Positions 9,549-19,194 of a DNA stretch of 64,000 nt are shown here, piece after piece. The notes under the pieces are model-generated. The model was not told where the DNA came from and did no database searches. It saw only the letters and a program-made list of their open reading frames with translations. Source of the DNA: Favolaschia claudopus (lineage: Eukaryota; Basidiomycota; Agaricomycetes; Agaricales; Mycenaceae); assembly GCA_037176885.1 (NCBI GenBank), contig JAWWNJ010000140.1, forward strand, positions 372,001 to 436,000, in the 5' to 3' direction. Each line of letters opens with the position of its first letter. The first letter of the stretch is position 1. The position numbers were made by a program, and so were the translations under genes.

Positions 9549-10946
9549 TCACCGAAAAACCAGCTCGTCGATGTTCGGAAGAGCCTCCCGTAACGACTGG
9601 GCAAGAAATGGATCCATATTGCTGGAGTTTTGTACTTCTAGGGTGCGAAGCTGCCGGAGAGAAGCCAACTCCGCAATCCCTCCGTCGCAGATGGCAGCGC
9701 ACGGAAGTTCCAGAGAAGATACACTTCTGAGTTGTGTCAGTTTCAGAATGACAATTAAGTCAATTTTGGGAATATAAGCATCGATGGATAGGCGTTTCAA
9801 AACGCATTTGGATCGTTTGAGGAAAGGAAGTAGCAGACTCATCGGTAGTCTGCTCGCTGTAGATTCGAACCTCAGAGTCTCTAGAGCCGGGGTGACGAGA
9901 AATTTCAGGAAGTCGCTGACGAAGTAATCCCCCCAGTCGTTCAAGGACAGAGATATTAGCGTGGATCTTGTTGGCGAAGTAGAAACCTCGTTGTCTGAAT
10001 TCGTTCCATTGAGAACAGAGACCGTAGCGACTCCAGACAGCTGTGAGATCAACCACAAGAGCTCCAAGGACGATATATCCTTGACAGCGCATACACAAAG
10101 TTGCGCCCATGGGAGCGGAAGCTGTCGAGGAACCTTCTCGTTAGAGAGTTTCAGCTCGATCTCCTGCAGCAGTGGTAACGATTCGTCCCAGTTCACGTCG
10201 AATGTACTTGGAAAAGCCCTCCAGCTGCTGAGTGAAAGCGTTTTCAAGGCTGAGAATTTTCCGGTGTGACGGAAAAAGTGGCTAAATCCGTCGAATGTGA
10301 GATACAGACAAGCTTCTGCCCATTGCGCTGATACGGAAAGCAAACGATTAAAAGTTTCGGTCGTGCAATCGGAGGGAAGTTCGATGAGAAGCTGCGTCAT
10401 CGGCCCGGCGCGCTCCAATTGAGTGGTGATCAGCGAAGGGTGAAAGCCTAGATAATCCGGAACGTGTATGTGGCGCCAGAGAGAGGGAGTACTGAGGGCA
10501 ACACCGCGCCAGCGGCTGCACACATGGCTGATGACCCACGATGCGTGCTGATGTGGGTCAAGGTGACTGGTGTCCGAGTCTAAGCAACGCTCGAAAATTT
10601 CCACCAATAGTTCATTTGGGAAACCTCGCAAAGCAGAAACTAAGCCTCTGTAGGATTTGACGCAGGCGGCTAGTTCTACCCGGTATTCGATCAGTTGCTC
10701 TATCGCAGCTGTGAGGCGCGCGATTTGAGAGTTTGTCGTGGAGATTTCATCTTCTAATCTTCCAACATGCTGCATAATTTCTTTGGTCTGCGATTCAGAC
10801 GGAAGACCAGAGGTGCTTGAAAGCAGCTCCGGAAGCAGCGGAATCGGTACACATCCAAATTTTTCCTCAGACGCGAATCGAAAAGGGCAAAGTGGATCGC
10901 AAGATCTAGGTGGTCGTGAGTCAAAAGATCCATTCATCGTCATGGT
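9549..10946 (-). CDS. F-box-like protein with LRR-type C-terminus
   Basis: A single exon of 465 codons; the ATG at 10946 (MTMNGSFDSRPP) is the first in frame. A coiled-coil segment (about residues 55-100, EIMQHVGRLEDEISTTNSQI) precedes an F-box-like motif (about 110-155: LRGFPNELLVEIFERCL, then HASWVISHVCSRWRGVALS). The rest has irregular leucine-rich segments, as in the large agaricomycete F-box families. F-box proteins usually recruit substrates to SCF ubiquitin ligases through Skp1; substrates here are unknown. No intron is needed. Confidence 0.8.
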   Translation of the reverse strand, partial: TMTMNGSFDSRPPRSCDPLCPFRFASEEKFGCVPIPLLPELLSSTSGLPSESQTKEIMQHVGRLEDEISTTNSQIARLTAAIEQLIEYRVELAACVKSYRGLVSALRGFPNELLVEIFERCLDSDTSHLDPHQHASWVISHVCSRWRGVALSTPSLWRHIHVPDYLGFHPSLITTQLERAGPMTQLLIELPSDCTTETFNRLLSVSAQWAEACLYLTFDGFSHFFRHTGKFSALKTLSLSSWRAFPSTFDVNWDESLPLLQEIELKLSNEKVPRQLPLPWAQLCVCAVKDISSLELLWLISQLSGVATVSVLNGTNSDNEVSTSPTRSTLISLSLNDWGDYFVSDFLKFLVTPALETLRFESTASRLPMSLLLPFLKRSKCVLKRLSIDAYIPKIDLIVILKLTQLRSVSSLELPCAAICDGGIAELASLRQLRTLEVQNSSNMDPFLAQSLREALPNIDELVFR

Positions 10947-11178
10947 ACCACCAGCTAAATTACAGCGATACGCACTCAATGAACATTCGGGATACTACGC
11001 TGCGAGTAGGGGTTAAGAAAACCTTTCAAAATCTCCGCCACCGATGGCAGTGGCGGTGTGGGTGAGAGTTGGGTGAGAGGGAAAGAAAAGGTTTTTCTAT
11101 TTGTAAGCGGTTGTTCGTAGTCTCCCGCAGTCAGACTCTATGAGATATATCGGATAGTCGATATATCTTTTTATATAG
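10947..11178. promoter_or_regulatory. Upstream region of the F-box gene
   Basis: No gene. An AT-rich palindrome (AGATATATCG and CGATATATCT with a short spacer) lies at about 11144-11170, just outside the MITE. Confidence 0.35.
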
Positions 11179-11652
11179 AGTCTGATTTTGTTGGCACCTG
11201 TCACCAAGGACCTCGGATTTTGTGACAATTTGATGGCACGTGCCAATTTTCCCACACGGTTCGAATGCGTCGAGTGACCTGTTTTCCTCGTTCTTGCCCA
11301 TTATTTTGTCTTCTAAAAGGTTCTGATTACACTCTAGCTGGTCTCTCAGCACTGCAGGACAGTTTTTTTGATACTTCTTGGCCTAAAACAAATATCTTTG
11401 AACTCACTCTCTTGCCTCGGCTGTCGGTTAACCCAGCTTGGTTCCAGTGATGGTTTCGGGGCAAAAAAAGCGATGTACAACTAGAATAAAACTTTAGTTG
11501 AGGCTCTGCAACATTTAGAGTGGTCCACGAGAGTGCTATGAGCAACCGCGAGCAGTTGAACCAGATTCGAACCGTGTGGGAAAATCTGCACGTGCCGTGA
11601 CAGCCGTGACAAAACCGAGGTCCTGCTTGACAGGCGCCAACAAATACAGACT
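11179..11652. mobile_element. 474-bp MITE with about 88-bp terminal inverted repeats
   Basis: The left arm (11179-11266) starts AGTCTGATTTTGTTGGC and continues through ACCTCGG, GGCACGTGC and TTTTCCCACACGGTTCGAA. The right arm (11564-11652) is its inverted copy with about a dozen differences. Only small unsupported frames lie between. The target duplication is unclear: a TA dinucleotide can be placed at both ends, which would suit a Tc1/mariner-type element, but the arms then differ in length by two bases. Confidence 0.75.
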
Positions 11653-12085
11653 AGGTTGTTCGTTGTGACATGTTGCTTGTCACGTTTTCGTCGCAGCGGC
11701 GTACCTACTACCCGCTCACCCAGCTCACTCACCATAGGCGACGAGGTGCAGCCGAGAAGCGAAGCTGTGAAGAACTACTGCATCTACTATATAGGCGACG
11801 AGCTGCAATCATAGCTGGGAAGCGAATATCTGACGAAAATCTCCGAGTCCAAACTCGGATTCAGTCGGGCTCTGCTATCTGTGAAAAGTTCACAGATTCG
11901 TTCGCGCCTCCTGCTAGCTCGTCTGCCGATTTCTGGGCAGTGTAACTGAGCTGGGACAAATCTGCTCAGAAGATAAGTACCGAGGGCTGCCGCCAAAGAC
12001 GGCCTTTCAGTACTTGTCGGACCGAAACAAAATACTGGACTCCAGACCTGAACGTCCGAGGCCTGGGAGCTCTTGCTTCTAAACA
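11653..12085. other. Intergenic region upstream of the 12.1-kb gene
   Basis: No gene seen. An imperfect repeat of ATAGGCGACGAG-TGCA occurs at about 11736 and 11791. Probably promoter and 5'UTR of the following gene. Confidence 0.4.
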
Positions 12086-14782
12086 ATGGCCATGGCAGCC
12101 AATTCTCGCTCCAACCCGTTTCTCTTGGTTCCCGTCGCAAATGGCGATCCTTCCCGCTCAAATGGCAACGGCGCTCCATCTCCGACTCGAGCTAGCATAG
12201 CTCAGAGGGTATCCAATCTGTCTTCCACGGCGACCAATCTGGCTGCTTCGTCGGCCAATCTTGCCCCGCCAGCCTCCGGTGCAAATGCGAGCGGGTCCAC
12301 TTCAAACGCGAATGCAAATGTTTTTCGCGCCCCAGCGCACAAGCATGCGCACCATCTGCATTCTATACCTCCTCGCGAGAAGAGCACCCGCACACTGATT
12401 ATTGATCACATGCTCTGGGTACATGGTGTGTGTATTCTGAATTCGCCCAAAGATCTCCAATTTATATTTCGCAGGACGAACACGCTTTGCTCAGGCGCGT
12501 GCGGAGCTCGGTATGACCGATCGAACCGGTGGTCCCGGAATGCCGCAGTACCAGCATCGACATCGTCCAGAAAACTACGAAGAGGAAGACGATGTTGGGA
12601 GCGACGGAGAGGACGCCGTCACTCTCAAAGCACGAGCTGGTGACCCGGGACGGCCGCACAACGACGACGAGGACGAGCGCCTCCGGTCGCAAGATCTTGC
12701 GCTTGCCCGGTCATTGCGCCTCCGCGCAGAAGGACTTGAAAAAGTCATCACAAGCATGCTCGACCAACCACCCCCTGAGCATCGTCCCCTTGACGAGGAT
12801 GTCCTCACCCCCGCCGACTTCACCACGTATTCTCCCCACAGGGGGACGCACGCCGGGTCCACACGTACTCCCCAATGGCGTGCGATTGAGGCTGGGGTTG
12901 GGGACCATGATCAATGACCTATTTGCGCGCCAGGCACCTGTTCATCCTCTCCGCGACCGTGCGGCGAGTAGCGCGACAGCTCCAAACTCGCCATCTGCAT
13001 CTAGATCTGCTGCTGCAAACATTCATCCACTGCCGCTCCCCCCTGCGCTTACTGATGTCGCTACTATATCTGCGGCGTGCCCCGAGACACCCGACGTCCA
13101 ACCGTGGACCCTCCCCAGTTCAAGCATGCGGCCGGGACCAGGGCCAATGTATCCTGTATGTCAATTCAAGAAATACCTTCGTTTGTATAAATATTCATTC
13201 GTGACTACAGGTACAGCCCCACTCCCCTCCGATACCTACTGCGCGCGCAAAAGCACTATACAACGACGGAGCAGACCCAAGCACCGCGAATGCGCCGCCA
13301 GCGTTCCGCTGCCCTCGCCATCTCCACACTGGCTGCGAAATCTGTGTTCCCGCGAAGGCGACCGTGCGTGGTGCCGGTGCACGCGGACGAACGCCGTCTT
13401 TTGGAGCTGGAGGCGCAGGGACAGGTAACGCTGCGGATTTCCGTGCCGGACAACAGTATTGGAAGGCTATGCCCGAAGGCGGCGGTATCACGGGCTGGCT
13501 CGATGGAAGTGGTATCGGTAGCGGGCTGGCGCGCCCGGCGCCTGCTGGAACCGTGCTAAGGCGCAAGACGGAGGGCGAAGGGAACGCGATGGGGCATACG
13601 AGGCTGCCAGAGTTGATTGCAAGGTTTTTGAGGTTGAGCGCGATGGTGGCGGCGGAGATGGGGAGGGAGGCGAGAGGAGAGGAGGAGGAGCCTGCATCGC
13701 CTGTGGAGGAGGAGTTGGATGAGTCGGAGGAGACGTCACCGATGTCGACGGAACGGGAGGGGTGGGATGCGGCGGCAGCGCCTGAGATGGAGCTGTTGCC
13801 GCCGCCTGCGGTCGAGCCCACGCAGACGAGTCCGTATGAGAATCATACGGCGATGTATGAGAGTGCGTTGCGGCCGTCGCGGGAGTGGTATCTTCTCCTA
13901 GCTGGGCTGCTAACGCGCGCAGTACTCGAAGGGTATCTTACAGCGAGTTGGCGAGGCCCCGACGCCGTTGACACGTTGTTGAAGGTCGGGCTAGGGCTAG
14001 GGGCGAGTACCGATGCACAGAAGGATCTTGATGCAGACGAGAAGTTTGTAGAGTTTGATCCCGATGAGCTCCCGAGTCTACTTGACGCTGGGCGAATGTT
14101 GTTCCCCTCGGCGTTGCGGGATGGAAATGCGACGAGGAAGGGACCGGCGGAAGAGGAGTATGAAATGGAGATGGAGACGCGGTTGAGGAGGGTGAGTGGT
14201 TTTGTGGCGCATTTCTATGCAAAAACCCGACATGGAATTAATTTTGATTTAGTTCTACGACATCCCGCAATCGACGCCGGATCTGTCTACGCATATGGAG
14301 GACCTTGCGTGGCAATACCCCGCTGAGCCCGTCGAGCGTGCTGCGGTGCGCTTCTGTGAGGCGATCGAAAAATGGCGAGGCAAGCCGGAGCTCGAAACGG
14401 TAGCCTTTTCGTTCTGTTCATCCTGGGGCTGCTCTAACTGTATCTCAAATCGCAGTACAAGAAGAAGCCTTCGCTTTCAGCCGCGGCGGGCGGCACTCCC
14501 AGTACCATCGCGACGGGCACCCCGAGCTCTTTGGCGATAGAATCTCCCGTCGTCGGAGGTCTTGGTGGAGGGCAAGGGCAACCACGAAGCACGCGTAAAC
14601 CCGCGATTGATGTGTACTTCCCTCAGCCTTTTCCAACGAGACGGAGTGTGTGGGGGAATCGTAACAGCACAAAGAGAATGCGTTCGCCTGGGACGGATGA
14701 AATTGAAGGTGGATCGACAAAAACACCAAGGACGAATGGGAATGGAAGTGCTAGGGCCAGGGCTGCTGTGAATGAAGTTTGA
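12086..14782 (+). CDS. Hypothetical protein with a Cys/His-rich motif; apparent 1-nt frameshift
   Basis: Five exons: 12086-12425, 12475-13155, 13211-14191, 14253-14399 and 14456-14782, all with good GT-AG signals and matching phases. The N-terminus is Ser/Ala/Asn-rich; conserved-looking segments include IIDHMLWVHG joined to RTRFAQARAELGM. Exon 3 carries RCPRHLHTGCEIC, a possible metal-binding motif, and later a Glu-rich stretch and DSxx-type acidic segments. The C-terminus is basic and Ser/Gly-rich. Within exon 2 the frame must change near 12830-12840: one frame holds DEDVLTPADFTTYSP and another VLPNGVRLRLGLGTMINDLF. One extra base in the CCCC tract would explain it. About 824 residues if continuous. 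Function unknown. Confidence 0.65.
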
Positions 14783-15029
14783 ATCTTGATGTATAACTGT
14801 TTACTTGCTTTGCTGTATATACCGCTCTGTAGTCACCATATTACCGACTTGTAAAAAAAAATACACCCTTCAGGTGACGTAATATGTCTTCTCACACGTT
14901 GCTGAGCGCCAACTTGCCTCAACTTGCTCACTCCCAGCGTCGTCGACCGGGCCGTCTTCGAACCACTCCCTGGGACTCATCGTTCAGCTATATGCGTCTA
15001 CCCAATCCAGTACATCGGCCGAAAGTCTA

Positions 15030-16256
15030 ATGGAATCTATAATTCAGCGTCTACCAGTTGAAATTCTGTCCGAAATATTTCTTCATTGTCGTGAGGACCA
15101 CGAAGGCTGTAGACCCCGACTTGTGGCCACCATATGCAGGGGGTGGAGGGATGTCGCGCTGTCGACATCTCAGTTGTGGTCTTGTATAGACTTGGACGAA
15201 GAAGAGATTCGGGAAGACTCCCTCTGTTCGCTCTTGGAGCTGCAGTTGGAAAGATCAGGACAAGTCCCGCTATCCATCGTGTTCTGCGAGCCGCGGAACA
15301 TTGTCTCGACTCTACAGCTGCTGCTCGCAGTTACGCACCGGTGGCATTCGGTTTCCCTGGCTTGTCCTAGACCAAATCAAGTGGAACTCTTGCGAGACAG
15401 TACTCACTCATTCCCCATCTTAAAAAGAATGGACATTCGATATGTCGAGGAACTTGACCTCGAAAAACTGTTCCAGCCGCATCCGCAGCTTCACGAGCTC
15501 ATACTTCGGACGCAGCCTGGGTCGATTTCGGCCACGTTTGTCGAGCCATGGAGCAAGCTGAGCAAGTGCTGTCTTCGGGGCTGCTTAGCCGTGGACGCTT
15601 TAAATATCCTTCGACTCGCTCCCCAGTTGAGGGAGCTCTGGGTGGAGTACTGTTATTGGGCCGGGGGTGCATGCTCAAGAACGACGTCCACGCTCAGGTC
15701 TCTGACCATCTCCAACTGCAGCAATAAGTTCAAGCAAAACTTCCTCCGCAATCTTGTCGTTCCCGAGCTGCAGGAACTCGTTCTGGACGACTTCACTGAC
15801 AATAATCACATCGTCCCATTCCTGACCGCGTGTTGTCCCCCCCTTCACCGGCTCAGCCTCACCAACGTCGTCCTGACCGAGGCAGAACTCATCGCCATCC
15901 TCAGGCTGGTCAACACGCTCGCACATCTGGAGCTCAGTTGGCCCTCGGATGTGCACTCGAGCGCCTTCATCGAGGCCATGACCATCCCCTCCAATACTCG
16001 TCGGCCCCGCCTTTTACCTGACCTTCGCGCACTCAGCATCACCGGTGGCCTGTCGTGTCGCAATGATGTTTTGCTCACGATGCTGCAGAGCCGATGCCCC
16101 GGCCTCGAGCGCGTCGAGCTGTATTATGCAGGGCGGACATTCTTTTTTCACACGGCATTCGACCAACTTCGCAAAGATGGAATGAAGATTGATGTGCTGC
16201 TTGACGGTCCCATTGATCCCTTCGCTCCCATGGAAGGTCGGAGGGACGTACAATAA
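15030..16256 (+). CDS. F-box-like protein
   Basis: A single exon of 408 residues. An F-box-like motif lies at the very N-terminus (about residues 5-50: IIQRLPVEILSEIFLHC, then ATICRGWRDVALSTSQLW). It is followed by leucine-rich repeats typical of agaricomycete F-box expansions (LHRLSLTNVVLTEAELIAIL, LERVELYYAG). It shares architecture with the F-box gene at 9.5-10.9 kb but lacks that protein's N-terminal coiled coil. Likely role: substrate adaptor of an SCF ubiquitin ligase; target unknown. Confidence 0.8.
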   Translation: MESIIQRLPVEILSEIFLHCREDHEGCRPRLVATICRGWRDVALSTSQLWSCIDLDEEEIREDSLCSLLELQLERSGQVPLSIVFCEPRNIVSTLQLLLAVTHRWHSVSLACPRPNQVELLRDSTHSFPILKRMDIRYVEELDLEKLFQPHPQLHELILRTQPGSISATFVEPWSKLSKCCLRGCLAVDALNILRLAPQLRELWVEYCYWAGGACSRTTSTLRSLTISNCSNKFKQNFLRNLVVPELQELVLDDFTDNNHIVPFLTACCPPLHRLSLTNVVLTEAELIAILRLVNTLAHLELSWPSDVHSSAFIEAMTIPSNTRRPRLLPDLRALSITGGLSCRNDVLLTMLQSRCPGLERVELYYAGRTFFFHTAFDQLRKDGMKIDVLLDGPIDPFAPMEGRRDVQ

Positions 16257-16862
16257 TCCGTAACTATAGACCATAACACGCGTTGCGCGCATTTCCTGTG
16301 ACCAAGCGGCTTACTCTGTGACTGGGAATCGTCGTTAACCCTATCCTTCACTCACCATCGGTTGCCCGACCGCAGACGTCTGTCGGGCTCGGTATCCTTC
16401 GCCCTAATTGATGACCTCCGTAACCAGCGACCGCGTTCATACATATCTCGGGTTCTTTGAATTTCGCGTCTGACCTTCGGACAAAATATAACCTCCTCCA
16501 GCGACTCATCACTTCTCCACGTATCCACTGAAGACCCCCAAATCATGCTTCGGAAGGATTGAGCTGTCTCTGACTTAGGTCGTGTCAGAACTTGTTGCAA
16601 GAGGTTTGAGCCGACCCCTATAGGCGCGCGTGCACGCACGAATCTAGAGTATCTCAAATATATACGGCCTCGGTTGGGGTAAACCGCGTGCTGTTCCTAG
16701 GAAACCACACACGGATCACGATACAGGAGGTCGATCGAGGGAAACGCTTCACCACGACACGTCCTCAAATCGTCTTGGGCTCGACCTTAAATTGGATTGC
16801 GTTCTGTGCATAATGTTACGCCACTGTCGCTTTTCACTCCCCGTAACTTGCTCGTTATCGTT
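16257..16862. other. Intergenic region
   Basis: 606 bp between two plus-strand genes. No coding signal; presumably 3' end of the F-box gene and promoter of the membrane-protein gene. Confidence 0.4.
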
Positions 16863-18764
16863 ATGTCTGTCGCCCTCCCCAGCATGGACACTATCACAGG
16901 GTGGGTTGTACTTAGCACCACTTTCTGACTATGACATTGACACCAACGATTTTCAGTGCCTTATTAGTAGGCACCTGGGCTGCAACAGTCAGAACCACTT
17001 TTGTATGCGACGCATGACGGAGAGGGCTCATTTCTCTTGATACAGCTTCTGTATGGCATGGAGTTGGTTCAGGTGCGTCCCGATGCTTCGGCGATGTAGA
17101 TTTGGCATCCTCACTTCCTCTCCAGCTCACCTATTACTTCCGACACTTTCCAAAAGATCCTCCGATGTTAAAGGTGTGTGCAGTGTCATATCCTTCGAGC
17201 GTTAACCGACTGCTTTCGTAGCTCTTCGTGGTCTTCACTTGTGCCATCGACACGGCATCTATAATCGGGAGTTATGCAGGCGTGTATCTGGTCTGCATCC
17301 ATGCTGCTCTCTCTTTGACCGCGGGCTCACGAGCAACCATCCTTTGCAGTATACCATAACCCACGCAAGTCCGTGTCGTTCCGATCGTCGACGCGCCTCA
17401 CTGATCCTATTTTGACTGTTATAGACGACCCTACTTATTTCTTGACGCAAAATTGGGTAAGCGCGAGCAACATGTACCAGGGTCCAGCGAAGCCTGATGC
17501 CCTTTACAGACGATCCCAATGTTCGCATACATAACGGGTGCCCTTGCTGCCTCAGTGCAGGCGTTCCTTGTCGTCAGATACTATAGGTTGTGCGTACCCT
17601 TGTCTCTACCGATGTTTTCACACCATCTAACTCGCACGTAGAACCAAGAATATTATCATAACTCTCACTCTTGGAGTGCTTGTTCTAGCTGCAGTATGTT
17701 TCTGTCCGAGGCTATGTGTCCCGTCTTCTGAACGTCTCGCAGCTGGGCGGAGCGTGGACGTCTGGCATTATGATCACACTTCACCCAGCCTTTGCTGATC
17801 GGGGGAAATTGAGAATCCCTGCCGCGTATGTCTTGTATAATGTGCCCTAGCTTCGTGATAGACTGAGTCCAATTTCGTAGGATATTCTTGGCAACTGCAG
17901 CCTTAACAGACCTTTGTATCGCAGCGGTGCTTATTTGGGAATTCCGCAAAGTTAAAACCGGTTTCGTCAACACGAACAGGTCAGTAGAGGCTGCATTCGT
18001 TGGCGAATAGCGACTGACACGAGATTCAGTATCATCAAGAAACTTGTTGCACTGACGTTGCAGAGTGGAGCGGCTGGCGCAACCATCTCAATCGCAGGGC
18101 TCATTGCGTGGGTCTCAAATTAGACCTCTCCGGATCTGGGGCCTCACCTCTGACTGCAGATTTCTATTCAACAACGAGAGTAATGGCATGTCGTTTCTCG
18201 GCGACTCATTATTCATGCTGATCCGGCCATCACAGTGCCCGTCGGAATTATATATTCCCTGGGCCGCATCTATATTCTCACTATGGTACGTTAAGCCTCT
18301 CTATATGCAGCTTTATACAGATCTAGACATTTAGCTTGCGAATCTGAACATTCGGCGCTCGGGCAGAGGCGGTTCTCAGGCTACCTCTACGAGCGTGAAT
18401 GCACTCTCGGGCGATCGTGTACCTCCGAGTCGGAGTGAATTTGCGGAGGATTTAGGTGGAATCCGTAAGGAACAAGAGCTGACTTCTGTCAATATTATAC
18501 TGACCGACGCAGACGTCCATCGAACAGCTGTGGTACGTGTGTAATTCGTTTGTATGGTTCAAGTCTAATATGTCGTTATCTCAGGTACACATTGACAACC
18601 GCCAGGACTACTCAGATTCAAGCGTACGGCAAACACCTATCCTTGCACCTTTCTGAATTGAAGATTTATTCCAGGTCGAACGAGCTCGGGTCAAGGACAC
18701 TCCAGTTGTTGAGATTGAGATGATGGACAATTTGAGAAAAACCGATTTTTGGGTGGATTCATAG
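16863..18764 (+). CDS. DUF6534-type multi-pass membrane protein
   Basis: About a dozen or more small exons can be chained with in-phase GT-AG introns. The protein starts MSVALPSMDTITG and joins to ALLVGTWAAT, LLYGMELVQ, LTYYFRHFPKDPPMLK and LFVVFTCAIDTASIIGSYAG. It continues through IPMFAYITGALAASVQAFLV, IIITLTLGVLVLAA and IFLATAALTDLCIAAVLIWE. The stretch TGFVNTNSIIKKLVALTLQS, then GAAGATISIAGLIA and MPVGIIYSLGRIYILTM, LANLNIRRS matches the DUF6534 domain seen in hundreds of agaricomycete proteins. The tail is hydrophilic (SGDRVPPSRSEFAED), ending DFWVDS before a TAG at 18762-18764. Seven hydrophobic segments are predicted. No biochemical role is known for the family. Confidence 0.8.
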
Positions 18765-19194
18765 TGGGCTCTGGAGCACACTTTTTTTTTAGATTATCAT
18801 TGTTTCCGGGAATCTTGTATACAATCGAAAAAAAACTCGGTATCATGTTGGACGCATTTTAATCTGCGGTATACTCAATGCTCAGAAGCTGTGAGAGGTA
18901 GCGAGGGCTGCAAACTCACCAATAGTGGATTGGAGCTCCTCGTTCTGCCTCAAACGATACTTCCACATGTTTGGTAAGGAATAACGCCGTAGCCGTAGCT
19001 CGTACACTTGTCATTGCAATCTCATGATATTCCGCCTCCGCTTTCCCATGGTTGAAAAATCACAATGTGTTCAATTCTCGTTCCGTTGACTATAATACAC
19101 AAATACATTATCCTCAATACGATTTACGGTACTCTGCATTAAATGGAATAGTAAAATCAGCCGTATGAAAATCCCGAAACCTTCCTAATCATGC
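18765..19194. other. Intergenic region between convergent genes
   Basis: 430 bp, AT-rich with short A/T homopolymers. No gene recognised; presumably both 3' UTRs. Confidence 0.4.

Noticed and set aside
9845..9870. tRNA T-loop-like GATTCGAACCTC
   Set aside because: Lies inside the F-box coding frame and has no acceptor stem or anticodon arm nearby. A similar GATTCGAAC at 33612 was rejected for the same reason.
13195..13821. Minus-strand Ser-rich frame of 208 codons
   Set aside because: Antisense shadow of exon 3 of the plus-strand gene, whose splice signals and phases all agree.
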